Assembly: GCF_039543825.1 (NCBI RefSeq)
Contig: NZ_BAABKM010000003.1
Coordinates: 310,001 to 374,000, forward strand
Direction: 5' to 3'
DNA length: 64,000 bases
From: Nocardioides conyzicola
GTDB lineage: Bacteria; Actinomycetota; Actinomycetes; Propionibacteriales; Nocardioidaceae
Part shown: in pieces, positions 35,439 through 42,780 of the stretch
Position numbering within the stretch: the stretch's first letter is position 1
Layout of the letters: the number at the start of each line of letters is the position of its first letter
The notes under the pieces: generated by a model
What the model was told of the DNA's origin: nothing
What the model saw: the letters and a program-made list of their open reading frames with translations, nothing else
Databases searched by the model: none
Position numbers and translations under genes: made by a program

Positions 35439-36358
35439 GCCGGATCGCGGAGTCGATGTTCTGGATCGGCCGGTACGTCGAGCGCGCCGAGGACACCGCG
35501 CGCATCCTCGACGTACAGACCCAGCTCATCCTCGAGGAGAGCGGGATCGACGAGCGCGAGACCTGTCGGATGCTGATGTCCATCATGGGCGCCGACCTCG
35601 AGCCCGAGGACGAGGTCGACGTCACCACCGTGCTGCGGCAGCTCGCCTACAACCCCGACTCCCCCACATCGATCGCGACCGCCCTCGGTGCGGCCCGGGA
35701 GAGCGCGCGCCGGGCGCGCGAGACGCTCTCGGTCCCGATGTGGGAGGCGATCAACACGACGTACCGGGCGATCCCGTCGGGGCAGTTCCGGGCGACGCGG
35801 CCGCCGATGGTCTTCCAGTGGGTGCGCGAGCGGGCGGCGCTGATCAACGGCACGGCCGACGCGACCATGACCCGCGACGAGGGCTGGCAGTTCCTGATGC
35901 TGGGCCGGTGCATCGAGCGAGCCGACATGACGTCACGGCTGGTCGCGACCGCCGCGGTGTCGACAGGCTCCCCGTGGACGAGCACGCTGCGCGCGTGCGG
36001 CGCCTACGAGGCCTTCCTGCGGACCTACCGGGGGCTGGAGACGGACCGGGCGGCGGCGGAGTTCCTGCTCCTCGACCGGCTCTTCCCGCGGTCCGTGGTG
36101 TTCTCGCTCAACCGCGCCGAGCAGTGCGTCGACAACCTCGAGTCGCAGGGTCAGCGCGCCGGCTTCCAGAACGAGGCGCAGCGGCTGCTCGGACGCACCC
36201 GGGCGGAGCTCGAGTACCGCTCACTCTCCGACGTGCTGGCCGATCTCCCCCACGAGATGGAGCGCCTGCAGCGCACCTGTGCGCTGGCCACCGACGCGAT
36301 CACCCGCCGCTACTTCGCCGGCGCGGAGTCGCTGACCTGGCAGGGGGTGCTCGCATGA
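35432..36358 (+). CDS. alpha-E domain protein
   Basis: 308 residues, almost entirely helical, matching the alpha-E family that is the constant partner of the circularly permuted ATP-grasp protein. Family marks are LSRIAESMFWIGRYVERAED at the start, LGRCIERADMTSRL near 160, and FLLLDRLFPRSVVFSLNRAE near 210. Biochemical role unknown; it may be a substrate- or peptide-binding partner of the ligase. GGAG lies 8 bases before the ATG. It overlaps both neighbours, so the three genes are one transcription unit. Confidence 0.93.
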   Translation: MLSRIAESMFWIGRYVERAEDTARILDVQTQLILEESGIDERETCRMLMSIMGADLEPEDEVDVTTVLRQLAYNPDSPTSIATALGAARESARRARETLSVPMWEAINTTYRAIPSGQFRATRPPMVFQWVRERAALINGTADATMTRDEGWQFLMLGRCIERADMTSRLVATAAVSTGSPWTSTLRACGAYEAFLRTYRGLETDRAAAEFLLLDRLFPRSVVFSLNRAEQCVDNLESQGQRAGFQNEAQRLLGRTRAELEYRSLSDVLADLPHEMERLQRTCALATDAITRRYFAGAESLTWQGVLA

Positions 36359-37200
36359 GCATGCAGCTGCGGATCGTGCACCGCACGACGTTCGAGTACG
36401 ACGGGCGCGCGGTCGCGTCGTACAACCAGGCCCGGATGACGCCGCTGACGACGCCCGGCCAGATCGTGTCGTACAGCCGGGTGGAGGTCTCCCCCGCGCC
36501 CTGGAGCTTCGACTACCGCGACTACTTCGGGACGGCGGTCACGGCCTTCGAGGTGCTGGACCCGCACGAGTCGATGACGGTGACGGCCACGTCGACGGTC
36601 TACACCGACCGGGCACCCGCCGGGATGCCGACGATCGGGTGGGACCAGCTCGCCGACCCCGACGTCGCCGACGAGTACACGGAGTACCTCGCGCTGACCC
36701 ACGCGGTCGCGCTGCACCCCGAGCTGAGCGCACGGGTCGACCGGATCCGCGCGGACGCCGCGATGCCGGGCGACGCCGCCCGGGACATCTGCGCGCTGAT
36801 CCACCGCGAGGTCGAGTACCGGCCCGGCGCGACCGACGTGCACACCCGGGCCGCCGACGCCTGGGAGCAGCGTGCCGGCGTCTGCCAGGACATGGCCCAC
36901 CTGACGATCGGAGCGCTGCGCACGCTCGGCATCCCGGCCCGCTACGTGTCGGGCTACTTCCACCCGCAGGCGCGGCCCCAGGTCGGCGAGACCGTGCCGG
37001 GCGAGTCGCACGCGTGGGTCGAGTGGTGGGACCACGGCTGGCACGCCTTCGACCCCACCAACGACTCCGAGCCGGGAGACCGGTACGTCGTCGTGGCGAC
37101 CGGGCGCGACTACGGCGACGTCAAGCCGCTCAGCGGGATCTTCTCGGGCGCGAAGACGCAGGCGATGAACGTCGACGTCGTCCTCACCCGCCTGGGCTGA
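36355..37200 (+). CDS. transglutaminase-like cysteine protease family protein
   Basis: 281 residues. The N-terminal beta domain (MQLRIVHRTTFEYDGRAVAS) and the transglutaminase-like core have the full catalytic triad: Cys in AGVCQDMAHLTIG (about residue 180), His in ESHAWVEWW and Asp in AFDPTNDS. In similar loci this protein is thought to hydrolyse or transfer the amide product of the ATP-grasp partner, which remains a proposal. Overlaps the alpha-E gene by 4 bases (ATGA). A perfect 7-base inverted repeat lies 5 bases after its stop. Confidence 0.94.
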   Translation: MSMQLRIVHRTTFEYDGRAVASYNQARMTPLTTPGQIVSYSRVEVSPAPWSFDYRDYFGTAVTAFEVLDPHESMTVTATSTVYTDRAPAGMPTIGWDQLADPDVADEYTEYLALTHAVALHPELSARVDRIRADAAMPGDAARDICALIHREVEYRPGATDVHTRAADAWEQRAGVCQDMAHLTIGALRTLGIPARYVSGYFHPQARPQVGETVPGESHAWVEWWDHGWHAFDPTNDSEPGDRYVVVATGRDYGDVKPLSGIFSGAKTQAMNVDVVLTRLG

Positions 37201-37205
37201 CGGCG

Positions 37206-37224
37206 GGTACGGTGTCGCCGTACC
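37206..37224 (+). terminator. perfect inverted repeat after the ATP-grasp operon
   Basis: GGTACGG-TGTCG-CCGTACC, a 7-bp stem and 5-base loop starting 5 bases after the transglutaminase gene stop and ending 21 bases before the next ATG. No U-tract follows. It could be a weak terminator, or an operator or attenuator for the gene at 37246. Confidence 0.4.
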
Positions 37225-37245
37225 GTCACTTCTCGGGGGAGAACC

Positions 37246-38805
37246 ATGTTTCGTCGTGTCGTCCTCGCCGCCTGCGGCGCCGTCCTGCTCGTGGGCTCGG
37301 CGCTCTCTGCCGTCCCGGCGGAGGCCGGCGTCTCGCGCGATCGCCCGCCGCCGCTGATCACGGTCGAGAAGTTCCGCCACGACTTCTCGCCCGACAGGGA
37401 CGGCTACCACGACCAGCTCAAGATCCCGGTGACGCTCACCAGGAACTCGCTGCTGGTCGTCCGGGTCGTCGACCTGGACACCAAGCAGGTCGTCGCCCAC
37501 GCCGGCCGCGCGATCTGCCTGGGCGGCCCCTGCCGGCTGAAGCGGGGCACGCACGTCGTCCGGTGGCCCGACATCGCCCACGTCTTCGACGACGACGTGA
37601 TCAACCGCAGCCAGCGAGGTCGTTACCGCCTGACCTTCGGCGCCGAGACCCGCACCGGTCGGTACGAGACCGCGCGGAGCGTCGTCGTGACCCTGCGCGG
37701 CGGTGCGGTCGACCTGGACTCCGACGCCGACCGGCTGATCTCCCCCAACGGCGACGGCCGGCGGGACCGTCTCCGGATCGGGTACGACCTCGAGCAGTCC
37801 GCGCGGGTCCGCGCCGTCGTACGCTCCGGCCAGGGTGCCGTCGTGGACCAGGTCCGCCTGGGACGTCTGGCTGCGGGCCACCACACCTGGACGTGGGCGC
37901 CGTCGACCAAGCCCTCCTCGCGTCCGGCCGACGGCTCCTACTCGGTGAGCCTGGTCGCGGTCCCGCCGGCGCACGGTCCGGGTGCCGGCCGCGCCGGGAT
38001 CACGGTCCGCACCGACACGGTCGGGCCCGACGCGACCCCGGACCACAGCCGCACCACCGTCTACCCGGCCACGACCCTCTTCGCCGACGAGGTCCGCTTC
38101 CAGTTCGACGACGACGTCGCCATCGGCTCGCTCGACGTGTCCGTACGTCGTCCCGACGGCGCCCTCGTCCGCACGCTGGAGCCCGAGACCGTGCCGTGCG
38201 TGCCCGGCGACAGCTACCACATGCTCGCCGGCGACTGTGCCCTCCTGCGGTGGGACGGGCGCACTGCGGCCGGGTCCTACGTGCTCCGAGCCCGCGCGTA
38301 CGACGCCGCCGGCAACCAGACCGTCGCCGAGACTCCGCTCACGGTCTCGTCGAAGCCGCTGGTCGAGCAGACGAAGAGCACGACGGTGCCCGCGTCGCAG
38401 TGGGGCGGTGGAAAGACCCCGTGCGCCGACCCCTACTCGTCCCAGGGCTGTGGTTTCACGTTCCACGAGCCGGTGCCGTCGGAGCGCTTCACTGGCGGGT
38501 TGTCATTCCGGGCCGGCACCGGCACGGCCGAGCTCATCTTCCCGGTCGGGGGCGAGACCGGCCACGAGCGGTTCCGGGTCACCGCCACCGGCGGGCCGAC
38601 CACCCCCGGCGACCAGGACGTCGCCTCGCTCAGCGGCACCCAGATGCAAGGTGACGGCAGCTTCACGACCGGATGGCACCCGGTCACGCTGGCTGCCGGG
38701 GCCCTCCAGGCCGAAGGCTTCTGGGTGACGTCGACCAGCAACGGCAACGACTACGACGTCGCGTCGTTCACCGTCGAGCAGACCTACTTCGCGCCTGCTT
38801 CCTGA
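37246..38805 (+). CDS. secreted protein with FlgD/Ig-like repeats
   Basis: 519 residues with a signal peptide (MFRRVVLAACGAVLLVGSAL, cleavage near AEAG). Two FlgD-Ig-like segments are visible, each introduced by a calcium-binding-like DxNxDGxxD motif (FSPDRDGYHDQLKIP and ISPNGDGRRDRLRIGYD), and a third partial one (DGALVRTLEP and AAGSYVLRARAYDAAGNQT). The C-terminal 150 residues contain cysteines (CADPYSSQGCGF) and may be a separate lectin- or protease-like domain that I do not recognise. GGGGGAGAAC precedes the ATG. Extracellular. Confidence 0.82.
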   Translation: MFRRVVLAACGAVLLVGSALSAVPAEAGVSRDRPPPLITVEKFRHDFSPDRDGYHDQLKIPVTLTRNSLLVVRVVDLDTKQVVAHAGRAICLGGPCRLKRGTHVVRWPDIAHVFDDDVINRSQRGRYRLTFGAETRTGRYETARSVVVTLRGGAVDLDSDADRLISPNGDGRRDRLRIGYDLEQSARVRAVVRSGQGAVVDQVRLGRLAAGHHTWTWAPSTKPSSRPADGSYSVSLVAVPPAHGPGAGRAGITVRTDTVGPDATPDHSRTTVYPATTLFADEVRFQFDDDVAIGSLDVSVRRPDGALVRTLEPETVPCVPGDSYHMLAGDCALLRWDGRTAAGSYVLRARAYDAAGNQTVAETPLTVSSKPLVEQTKSTTVPASQWGGGKTPCADPYSSQGCGFTFHEPVPSERFTGGLSFRAGTGTAELIFPVGGETGHERFRVTATGGPTTPGDQDVASLSGTQMQGDGSFTTGWHPVTLAAGALQAEGFWVTSTSNGNDYDVASFTVEQTYFAPAS

Positions 38806-38808
38806 CGG

Positions 38809-39225
38809 TCAGTCGCCGCGCTTGACGTACTCCTCGACCCGCAGCACCGCCAGGCCGTAGTCCCAGTCGCCGCTCATCGCGGCGGCGAGGCGCAGGTGCG
38901 GCAGCGCCTCGGCGTACCGGCTCTGGCGCTCCAGGCACCGTCCGAGGGCGTGCTGCGCCCAGTCGTCGGTGGGGTTGTCGGCGACCAGCCGCTCGAGGTC
39001 GGCCTGGGCGTGCTTGAGCTGCACGCGGATGAAGTAGGCCCAGGCCCGCAGGCTGAGCAGTCCGGTGTTGTCGGGGTCCTGCTCCAGCGCAGGCTCGAGG
39101 ACCTCGAGGGCCTCCTTGGGCGCGCGACGCTCCAGGAGGTCGTACGCCGTCCGGTAGGCCGACTCGGGTGCCGCCGTCTGTCCAGGGAACACGACCGGCG
39201 GCGTGGGCAGCATGTCGTCGCTCAT
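38809..39225 (-). CDS. tetratricopeptide-repeat protein
   Basis: 138 residues. Two to three TPR units are visible: AYDLLERRAPKEALEVLEPA, NTGLLSLRAWAYFIRVQLKH and DWAQHALGRCLERQSRYAEA. No signal peptide. The partner is unknown. Its ATG overlaps the stop of the GNAT gene upstream by 4 bases. Only 3 bases separate its stop from that of the converging secreted-protein gene. Confidence 0.85.
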   Translation of the reverse strand: MSDDMLPTPPVVFPGQTAAPESAYRTAYDLLERRAPKEALEVLEPALEQDPDNTGLLSLRAWAYFIRVQLKHAQADLERLVADNPTDDWAQHALGRCLERQSRYAEALPHLRLAAAMSGDWDYGLAVLRVEEYVKRGD

Positions 39226-39791
39226 GCCCGGTCAACGCCCGATCGAGGTACGGGATTCCCGGGTGGGTCGTCGTGCAGGATGCGCTGGAAGAGCACCTGG
39301 TCGCGCCACTCCCCGCGGATGAAGAGGAACCGCTCGGCCCGCCCGTACTCCTCGAATCCGCTGCGTCTCAGCACCGCCTGCGAGGCCGTGTTGGTGGGCG
39401 CCGTGCCTGCCTCCAGACGGTGCAGGCCGAGCCTCGTCGCCTGCACGACGGCATGCCCGACCGCGGACGTCGCGAGCCCCCGGCGCAGGTGCTCGTGGTC
39501 GACCCAGTAGCCGACCGTCCCCGACTGCAGCACGTAGCGCACGATGTTGCTGAGCATCAGCCGCCCGACCACCTGCTCGCCGTACCAGATCAGGTTGACG
39601 TACGTCCGGCCCTCCTCGCTCAGGGCCAGGTTGCGCTCGACCTCGATCTCCTGCCCGGCATCGGTGTAGAAGCTCTCCGGCCGGTCCGGGTCCCACGGCG
39701 CCAGGTGCTCCCGGTTGCGCCGGTACGCCGCCGCCAGCGCCGCCCCGTCCCCGCTCCGCAGCTCCCTGATCGCGTAGTCCTCACCCAGCAC
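39222..39791 (-). CDS. GNAT acetyltransferase (RimJ/RimL-like)
   Basis: 189 residues of the RimJ/RimL type, which acetylate protein N-termini or small amines. The acetyl-CoA P-loop region is HLRRGLATSAVGHAVV with the preceding GTVGYWVDHEHLR, and the C-terminal RLEAGTAPTNTASQAVLRRS then GFEEYGRAERFLFIRGEW is typical. GTG start at 39791, six bases after a TAGGCT box. Operon with the TPR gene. Confidence 0.93.
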   Translation of the reverse strand: MLGEDYAIRELRSGDGAALAAAYRRNREHLAPWDPDRPESFYTDAGQEIEVERNLALSEEGRTYVNLIWYGEQVVGRLMLSNIVRYVLQSGTVGYWVDHEHLRRGLATSAVGHAVVQATRLGLHRLEAGTAPTNTASQAVLRRSGFEEYGRAERFLFIRGEWRDQVLFQRILHDDPPGNPVPRSGVDRA

Positions 39792-39797
39792 CGCGCC

Positions 39798-39803
39798 AGC
39801 CTA
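39798..39803 (-). promoter_or_regulatory. putative -10 box, leaderless start of GNAT gene
   Basis: TAGGCT on the minus strand, six bases before the GTG at 39791. Confidence 0.45.
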
Positions 39804-39922
39804 TGCCGTGCCTTCCGGTGGTGACCGGTGGTTGAGGAGGGCCGCCAGGTCCGTCTCGAAACCCCGGAAAGCCGACCGACCTCCCTCCATCGAGATCGTG
39901 ACCGTTTCGTGACCTACAACCC

Positions 39923-39931
39923 TGTGGATAA
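39923..39931 (-). other. perfect DnaA-box 9-mer upstream of DUF222/HNH copy 2
   Basis: TGTGGATAA (TTATCCACA on the minus strand), 48 bases before the ATG at 39980, the same distance as in copy 1. The flanking CCCTGTGGATAAGGCC and CTTCTGAGG are identical in both copies. Confidence 0.5.
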
Positions 39932-39979
39932 GGCCTTCTGAGGCCTTGGCCTGTCGGTGGTCGGTGCTTGGCTAGTCCC

Positions 39980-41226
39980 ATGACAGCGATGACCACACCC
40001 CACCACCAGGTGGCGACGGCGACCGCGCGGATGCGCGCGGTTGCCGACGCCGTGGTGGATGCGTCGGTGTGGTCGATGAGCGCTCCCGAGGCGGCGTCGA
40101 CGCTGGTGGAGCTGACCCGGCTGGAGGCGCAGGTCGTCGAGCTCCGCGCCCGCGTGGCCCGGCACGCCGACGAGCTCCAGGTCGGCACCGACGTCGGATC
40201 CACGTCCACCTCGACGTGGCTCGCTCATCAGACCCGGCTGACCCGGTCCGCTGCGGCTGGGTGGTGCACCTCGGCTACGACCTCGACACCCACGACCTGG
40301 TCCGCGACGCCCTGGCCGCCGGTGACCTCCGCCCCGAGCAAGCGGTCGCGATCGTCCGGGCGGTCAAGGAGCTCCCGCAGGATCTGGACACCGACCTGGT
40401 GATCCGCGCGGAGCGGCACCTGGTCGACGCAGCGGCCGAGCACGACGCGAAGACGTTGCGGATCCTCGGCCGCCGTCTGTTGGAGGTGGTGGCGCCGGAA
40501 CTGGCGGACCAGCACGAGGCCGACCTCCTCGAGAAGGAGGAGGCCAAGGCCGCCCAGGCGATGCGGTTGACGATGACCGACGACGGTCACGGCAAGACCC
40601 ACGCCCGATTCACCCTCCCGACCGTGCAGGCAGCGATGCTCAAGAAGATGCTCCTCGCCATCGCCGCACCGAAGCACCAGGCCGCCACCCACGGCGCCGG
40701 CGTCGAACGCCGCCCGGGACCGGAGCGGATGGGCAGGGCGTTCGCCGAGCTCATCGAACGCATCTCCGCGAAGGATCTACCGAAGGTCGGCGGTAGGGAC
40801 GCCACCATCGTCATCCACATCGACCTCGACGTGTTGACCGGGAGACTCGAGAAGGCCGGGGTCCTCGACACCGGCGAGCGGATCAGCCCCTCACAGGTCC
40901 GCCGCTTGGCGTGCACCGCGCGGATCCTCCCCGTCGTCCTCAACGGCAAGTCCGAGGTCCTCGACGTCGGCCGAGCCAAGCGCTTCTTCACCAAAGCCCA
41001 GCTCACCGCCCTGGGCATCCGAGACGGCGGCTGTCGGACCGAAGGCTGCGACTGGCCACCCTGGCTCTGCCACGGACACCACTGGCAGCGCTGGGCAGAC
41101 GACGGCGACACCGACCTCGCCAACGGCGGCCTGCTGTGCCCCAGACACCACGCACGCGCTCACGACCCCACCGACGAGACGACCCGAGAAGCGAACGGCA
41201 AGGTCAGCTTCCACCGTCGCGAGTGA
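39980..41226 (+). pseudogene. DUF222/HNH protein copy 2, disrupted by a 1-base deletion
   Basis: Near-identical paralogue of the gene at 11276-12523, including upstream sequence. The intact copy is 1,248 bases; this one is 1,247. Where copy 1 reads GGGGTGG, this reads GGGTGG (about 40259-40264), so the frame of residues 1-94 (up to RSAAAG) does not continue into the remaining 321 residues, which are intact in the +2 frame to an HNH motif (CRTEGCDWPPWLCHGHHW, GLLCPRHHARAH). The loss sits in a G run, so a sequencing error or slippage is possible. If real, the gene is inactive or yields a truncated N-terminal protein. Confidence 0.88.
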
Positions 41227-41238
41227 GGAAGCGGTCGG

Positions 41239-41520
41239 TCAGCTCGCCTCGCAGGCGATGCCGTCCTTGTCCCGGTCGAGGCCGCTGTTCGCCCGCATGG
41301 CGGTCCGGTAGAGCGCGTTGGAGCGCTTGAAGTTGGTGACCCGGGTGCCGCTGGTGTGGTCGCGTGCGCCCACCTTGCCGACTCCGTGCGGGTAGGTCCG
41401 GTGCACGGCGTCGCAGTTGCGCCACGACACCGCCTCCGCTGGCCCCGCCCCGATCAGTGCAGCCGCCGTCACCGTCACGGCCACGATCGCCGCCCCGATC
41501 CCTGTCCGTCGCATCGTCAT
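41239..41520 (-). CDS. secreted excalibur calcium-binding-domain protein
   Basis: 93 residues: signal peptide of about 30 residues (IGAAIVAVTVTAAALIGAG, cleavage near AEAV), then the excalibur motif: NCDAVHRTYPHGVGKVGA, and DRDKDGIACEAS with the acidic DxDxDGxxCE calcium loop. Two cysteines would form a disulfide. GGGGAG lies 6 bases before the ATG at 41520; ATG at 41514 is an alternative. It is an extracellular protein of unknown role. Confidence 0.88.
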   Translation of the reverse strand: MTMRRTGIGAAIVAVTVTAAALIGAGPAEAVSWRNCDAVHRTYPHGVGKVGARDHTSGTRVTNFKRSNALYRTAMRANSGLDRDKDGIACEAS

Positions 41521-41553
41521 GCCGAGCTCCCCTGTCGCGGTCCGTTGCGCGAC

Positions 41554-41568
41554 CCTACGTCGCGTAGG
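41554..41568 (+). promoter_or_regulatory. inverted repeat upstream of rnpB
   Basis: CCTACG-TCG-CGTAGG, a perfect 6-base inverted repeat with 3-base centre, between the excalibur gene start and the rnpB promoter. Could be an operator for either side. Confidence 0.35.
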
Positions 41569-41590
41569 TGGGGTAGGGGCGGGTTTCCCC

Positions 41591-41596
41591 TATCCT
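41591..41596 (+). promoter_or_regulatory. putative -10 box of rnpB
   Basis: TATCCT, six bases before the first base of the rnpB terminal stem. No convincing -35 hexamer was found at the usual spacing. Confidence 0.5.
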
Positions 41597-41602
41597 TGTC
41601 CC

Positions 41603-42013
41603 GCGGACGGGCTGGCCGGGCGACCGCGTCATCGTGCGACCGAGAGGAAGCGCGGTGCCGAGGAAGGTCCGGGCTCCACAGGGCAAGGTGGTGGGTAACA
41701 CCCACCCGGGGCAACCTGCGGGACAGTGCCACAGAAAACAGACCGCCTCCCCTCGCTTCGGCGAAGGGCGGTAAGGATGAAACGGCGGTGTAAGAGACCA
41801 CCAGCGGTCGGGGTGACCCGACCGGCTAGGCAAACCCCACCTGGAGCAAGGTCAAGAAGTTCGGAGCCTCCGGGCTCCGGATGCGCGTGCGTCTGAGGGC
41901 GGCCCGCCCGAGCACGCGGGTAGATCGCTGGAGGCGGCCGGCAACGGTCGTCGTAGATGGATGGTCGCCACGCTTCGGCGCACAGAACCCGGCCTACAGG
42001 CCAGCCCGTCCGC
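41603..42013 (+). ncRNA. rnpB: RNase P RNA (bacterial type A)
   Basis: Catalytic RNA that matures tRNA 5' ends. The ends are set by a perfect 15-bp terminal stem (P1): GCGGACGGGCTGGCC at 41603-41617 and its complement at 41999-42013. Conserved core blocks are in order: GAGGAAGGTCCGGGCTCC at about 41660, GACAGTGCCACAGAAAACAG, AAACGGCGGTGTAAGAGACC, GCTAGGCAAACCCCACCTGG, then GCAAGGTCAAG, CGGGTAGATCGC, and ACAGAACCCGGCCTACAGG near the 3' end. About 411 bases, normal for actinobacteria. 42014-42188 downstream contains nothing else I can recognise. Confidence 0.96.
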
Positions 42014-42188
42014 ACACAGGGTCTGACCTGCGAGAGCGCGACCACGCCGCTCCAGTCCGCAGGTGCGAGCGCCGCTCCCTCGCGTCGGTCGGCGAGATCG
42101 CGTGAAAGGTGGGGAGTTCCTCCGATGTCGAGGACCACCGTCCAGCGCGAGCCTTGTCGCGTCCCCAACCGAACGACGAGGTGATGCC

Positions 42189-42389
42189 ATGTACAGCCCC
42201 TACAGCGTGGACCTGGCCCGCGCTCGGCAGCAGGAGCTGCTGGCCGAGGCCGGGCGACGGCGCATCGTGAAGGCCGTCCGCAAGCCGCGTGGGCAACGCC
42301 GCGCGCTGACCGGCCGACCGATCGACGCCGACGTCGTCATGAAGGGACGTCAGCCCACGGCACGTCCTGCCCTGCCGCTGCGAGCGTGA
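42189..42389 (+). CDS. small basic hypothetical protein
   Basis: 66 residues: MYSPYSVDLARARQQELLAE, then a strongly basic centre (GRRRIVKAVRKPRGQRRALT). GAGG lies about 8 bases before the ATG. No membrane segment or signal. The basic middle could bind nucleic acid. The gene downstream starts 4 bases after its stop. Confidence 0.6.
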   Translation: MYSPYSVDLARARQQELLAEAGRRRIVKAVRKPRGQRRALTGRPIDADVVMKGRQPTARPALPLRA

Positions 42390-42393
42390 TGAC

Positions 42394-42780
42394 ATGTATG
42401 CCGCCCTGCCCGTCCTGGCCGGGATCGCCTCGACGGTGATCTTCGCGTCCAGCACCATGCCGATGCTCGGCAAGGCGCTGCGCACGCGCGAGCTCAGCTC
42501 CTACAGCCTGGGCAACCTGCTGCTGGCGAACCTCGGGAACGCCATCTACTCGGTGTACATCTTCAGCCTGGCGCCGGGTCCACTGTGGGCGCTCCACTCG
42601 TTCCACCTGGGGAGCACCGCCTTCATGCTGGTCTGGTACCTGCGCTTCGAGCTCCTGCCCCGGCGACAGCGCGGATCACGTCAGCCCGAGCTGCGCGGAG
42701 TTGACCACGACGGCACGCCGGTTGGGTACGGCGAGCTTGGTCAGGATGGCCGAGACGTGATGGTCGGCGGTCTTGGGTGA
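42394..42780 (+). CDS. PQ-loop/SemiSWEET-like membrane protein
   Basis: 128 residues. Three hydrophobic segments (residues about 4-20, 45-65, 67-88) and a STMPMLGKALRTRELSSYSL segment resemble the triple-helix bundle of SemiSWEET/PQ-loop transporters, although the canonical PQ is MP here. The last 35 residues (from ELLPRRQR) are hydrophilic and are encoded on the strand opposite the 3' end of the LuxR-type regulator, overlapping it by 105 bases. Sugar transport would be a guess. Confidence 0.75.
   Translation: MYAALPVLAGIASTVIFASSTMPMLGKALRTRELSSYSLGNLLLANLGNAIYSVYIFSLAPGPLWALHSFHLGSTAFMLVWYLRFELLPRRQRGSRQPELRGVDHDGTPVGYGELGQDGRDVMVGGLG

Noticed and set aside
37206..37224. Rho-independent terminator after the transglutaminase gene
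   Set aside because: A good hairpin, but no U-tract follows; kept only as a low-confidence terminator or operator.
42014..42188. tRNA or small RNA downstream of rnpB
   Set aside because: No cloverleaf, T-loop or CCA-type end is visible; nothing supports a further RNA gene.
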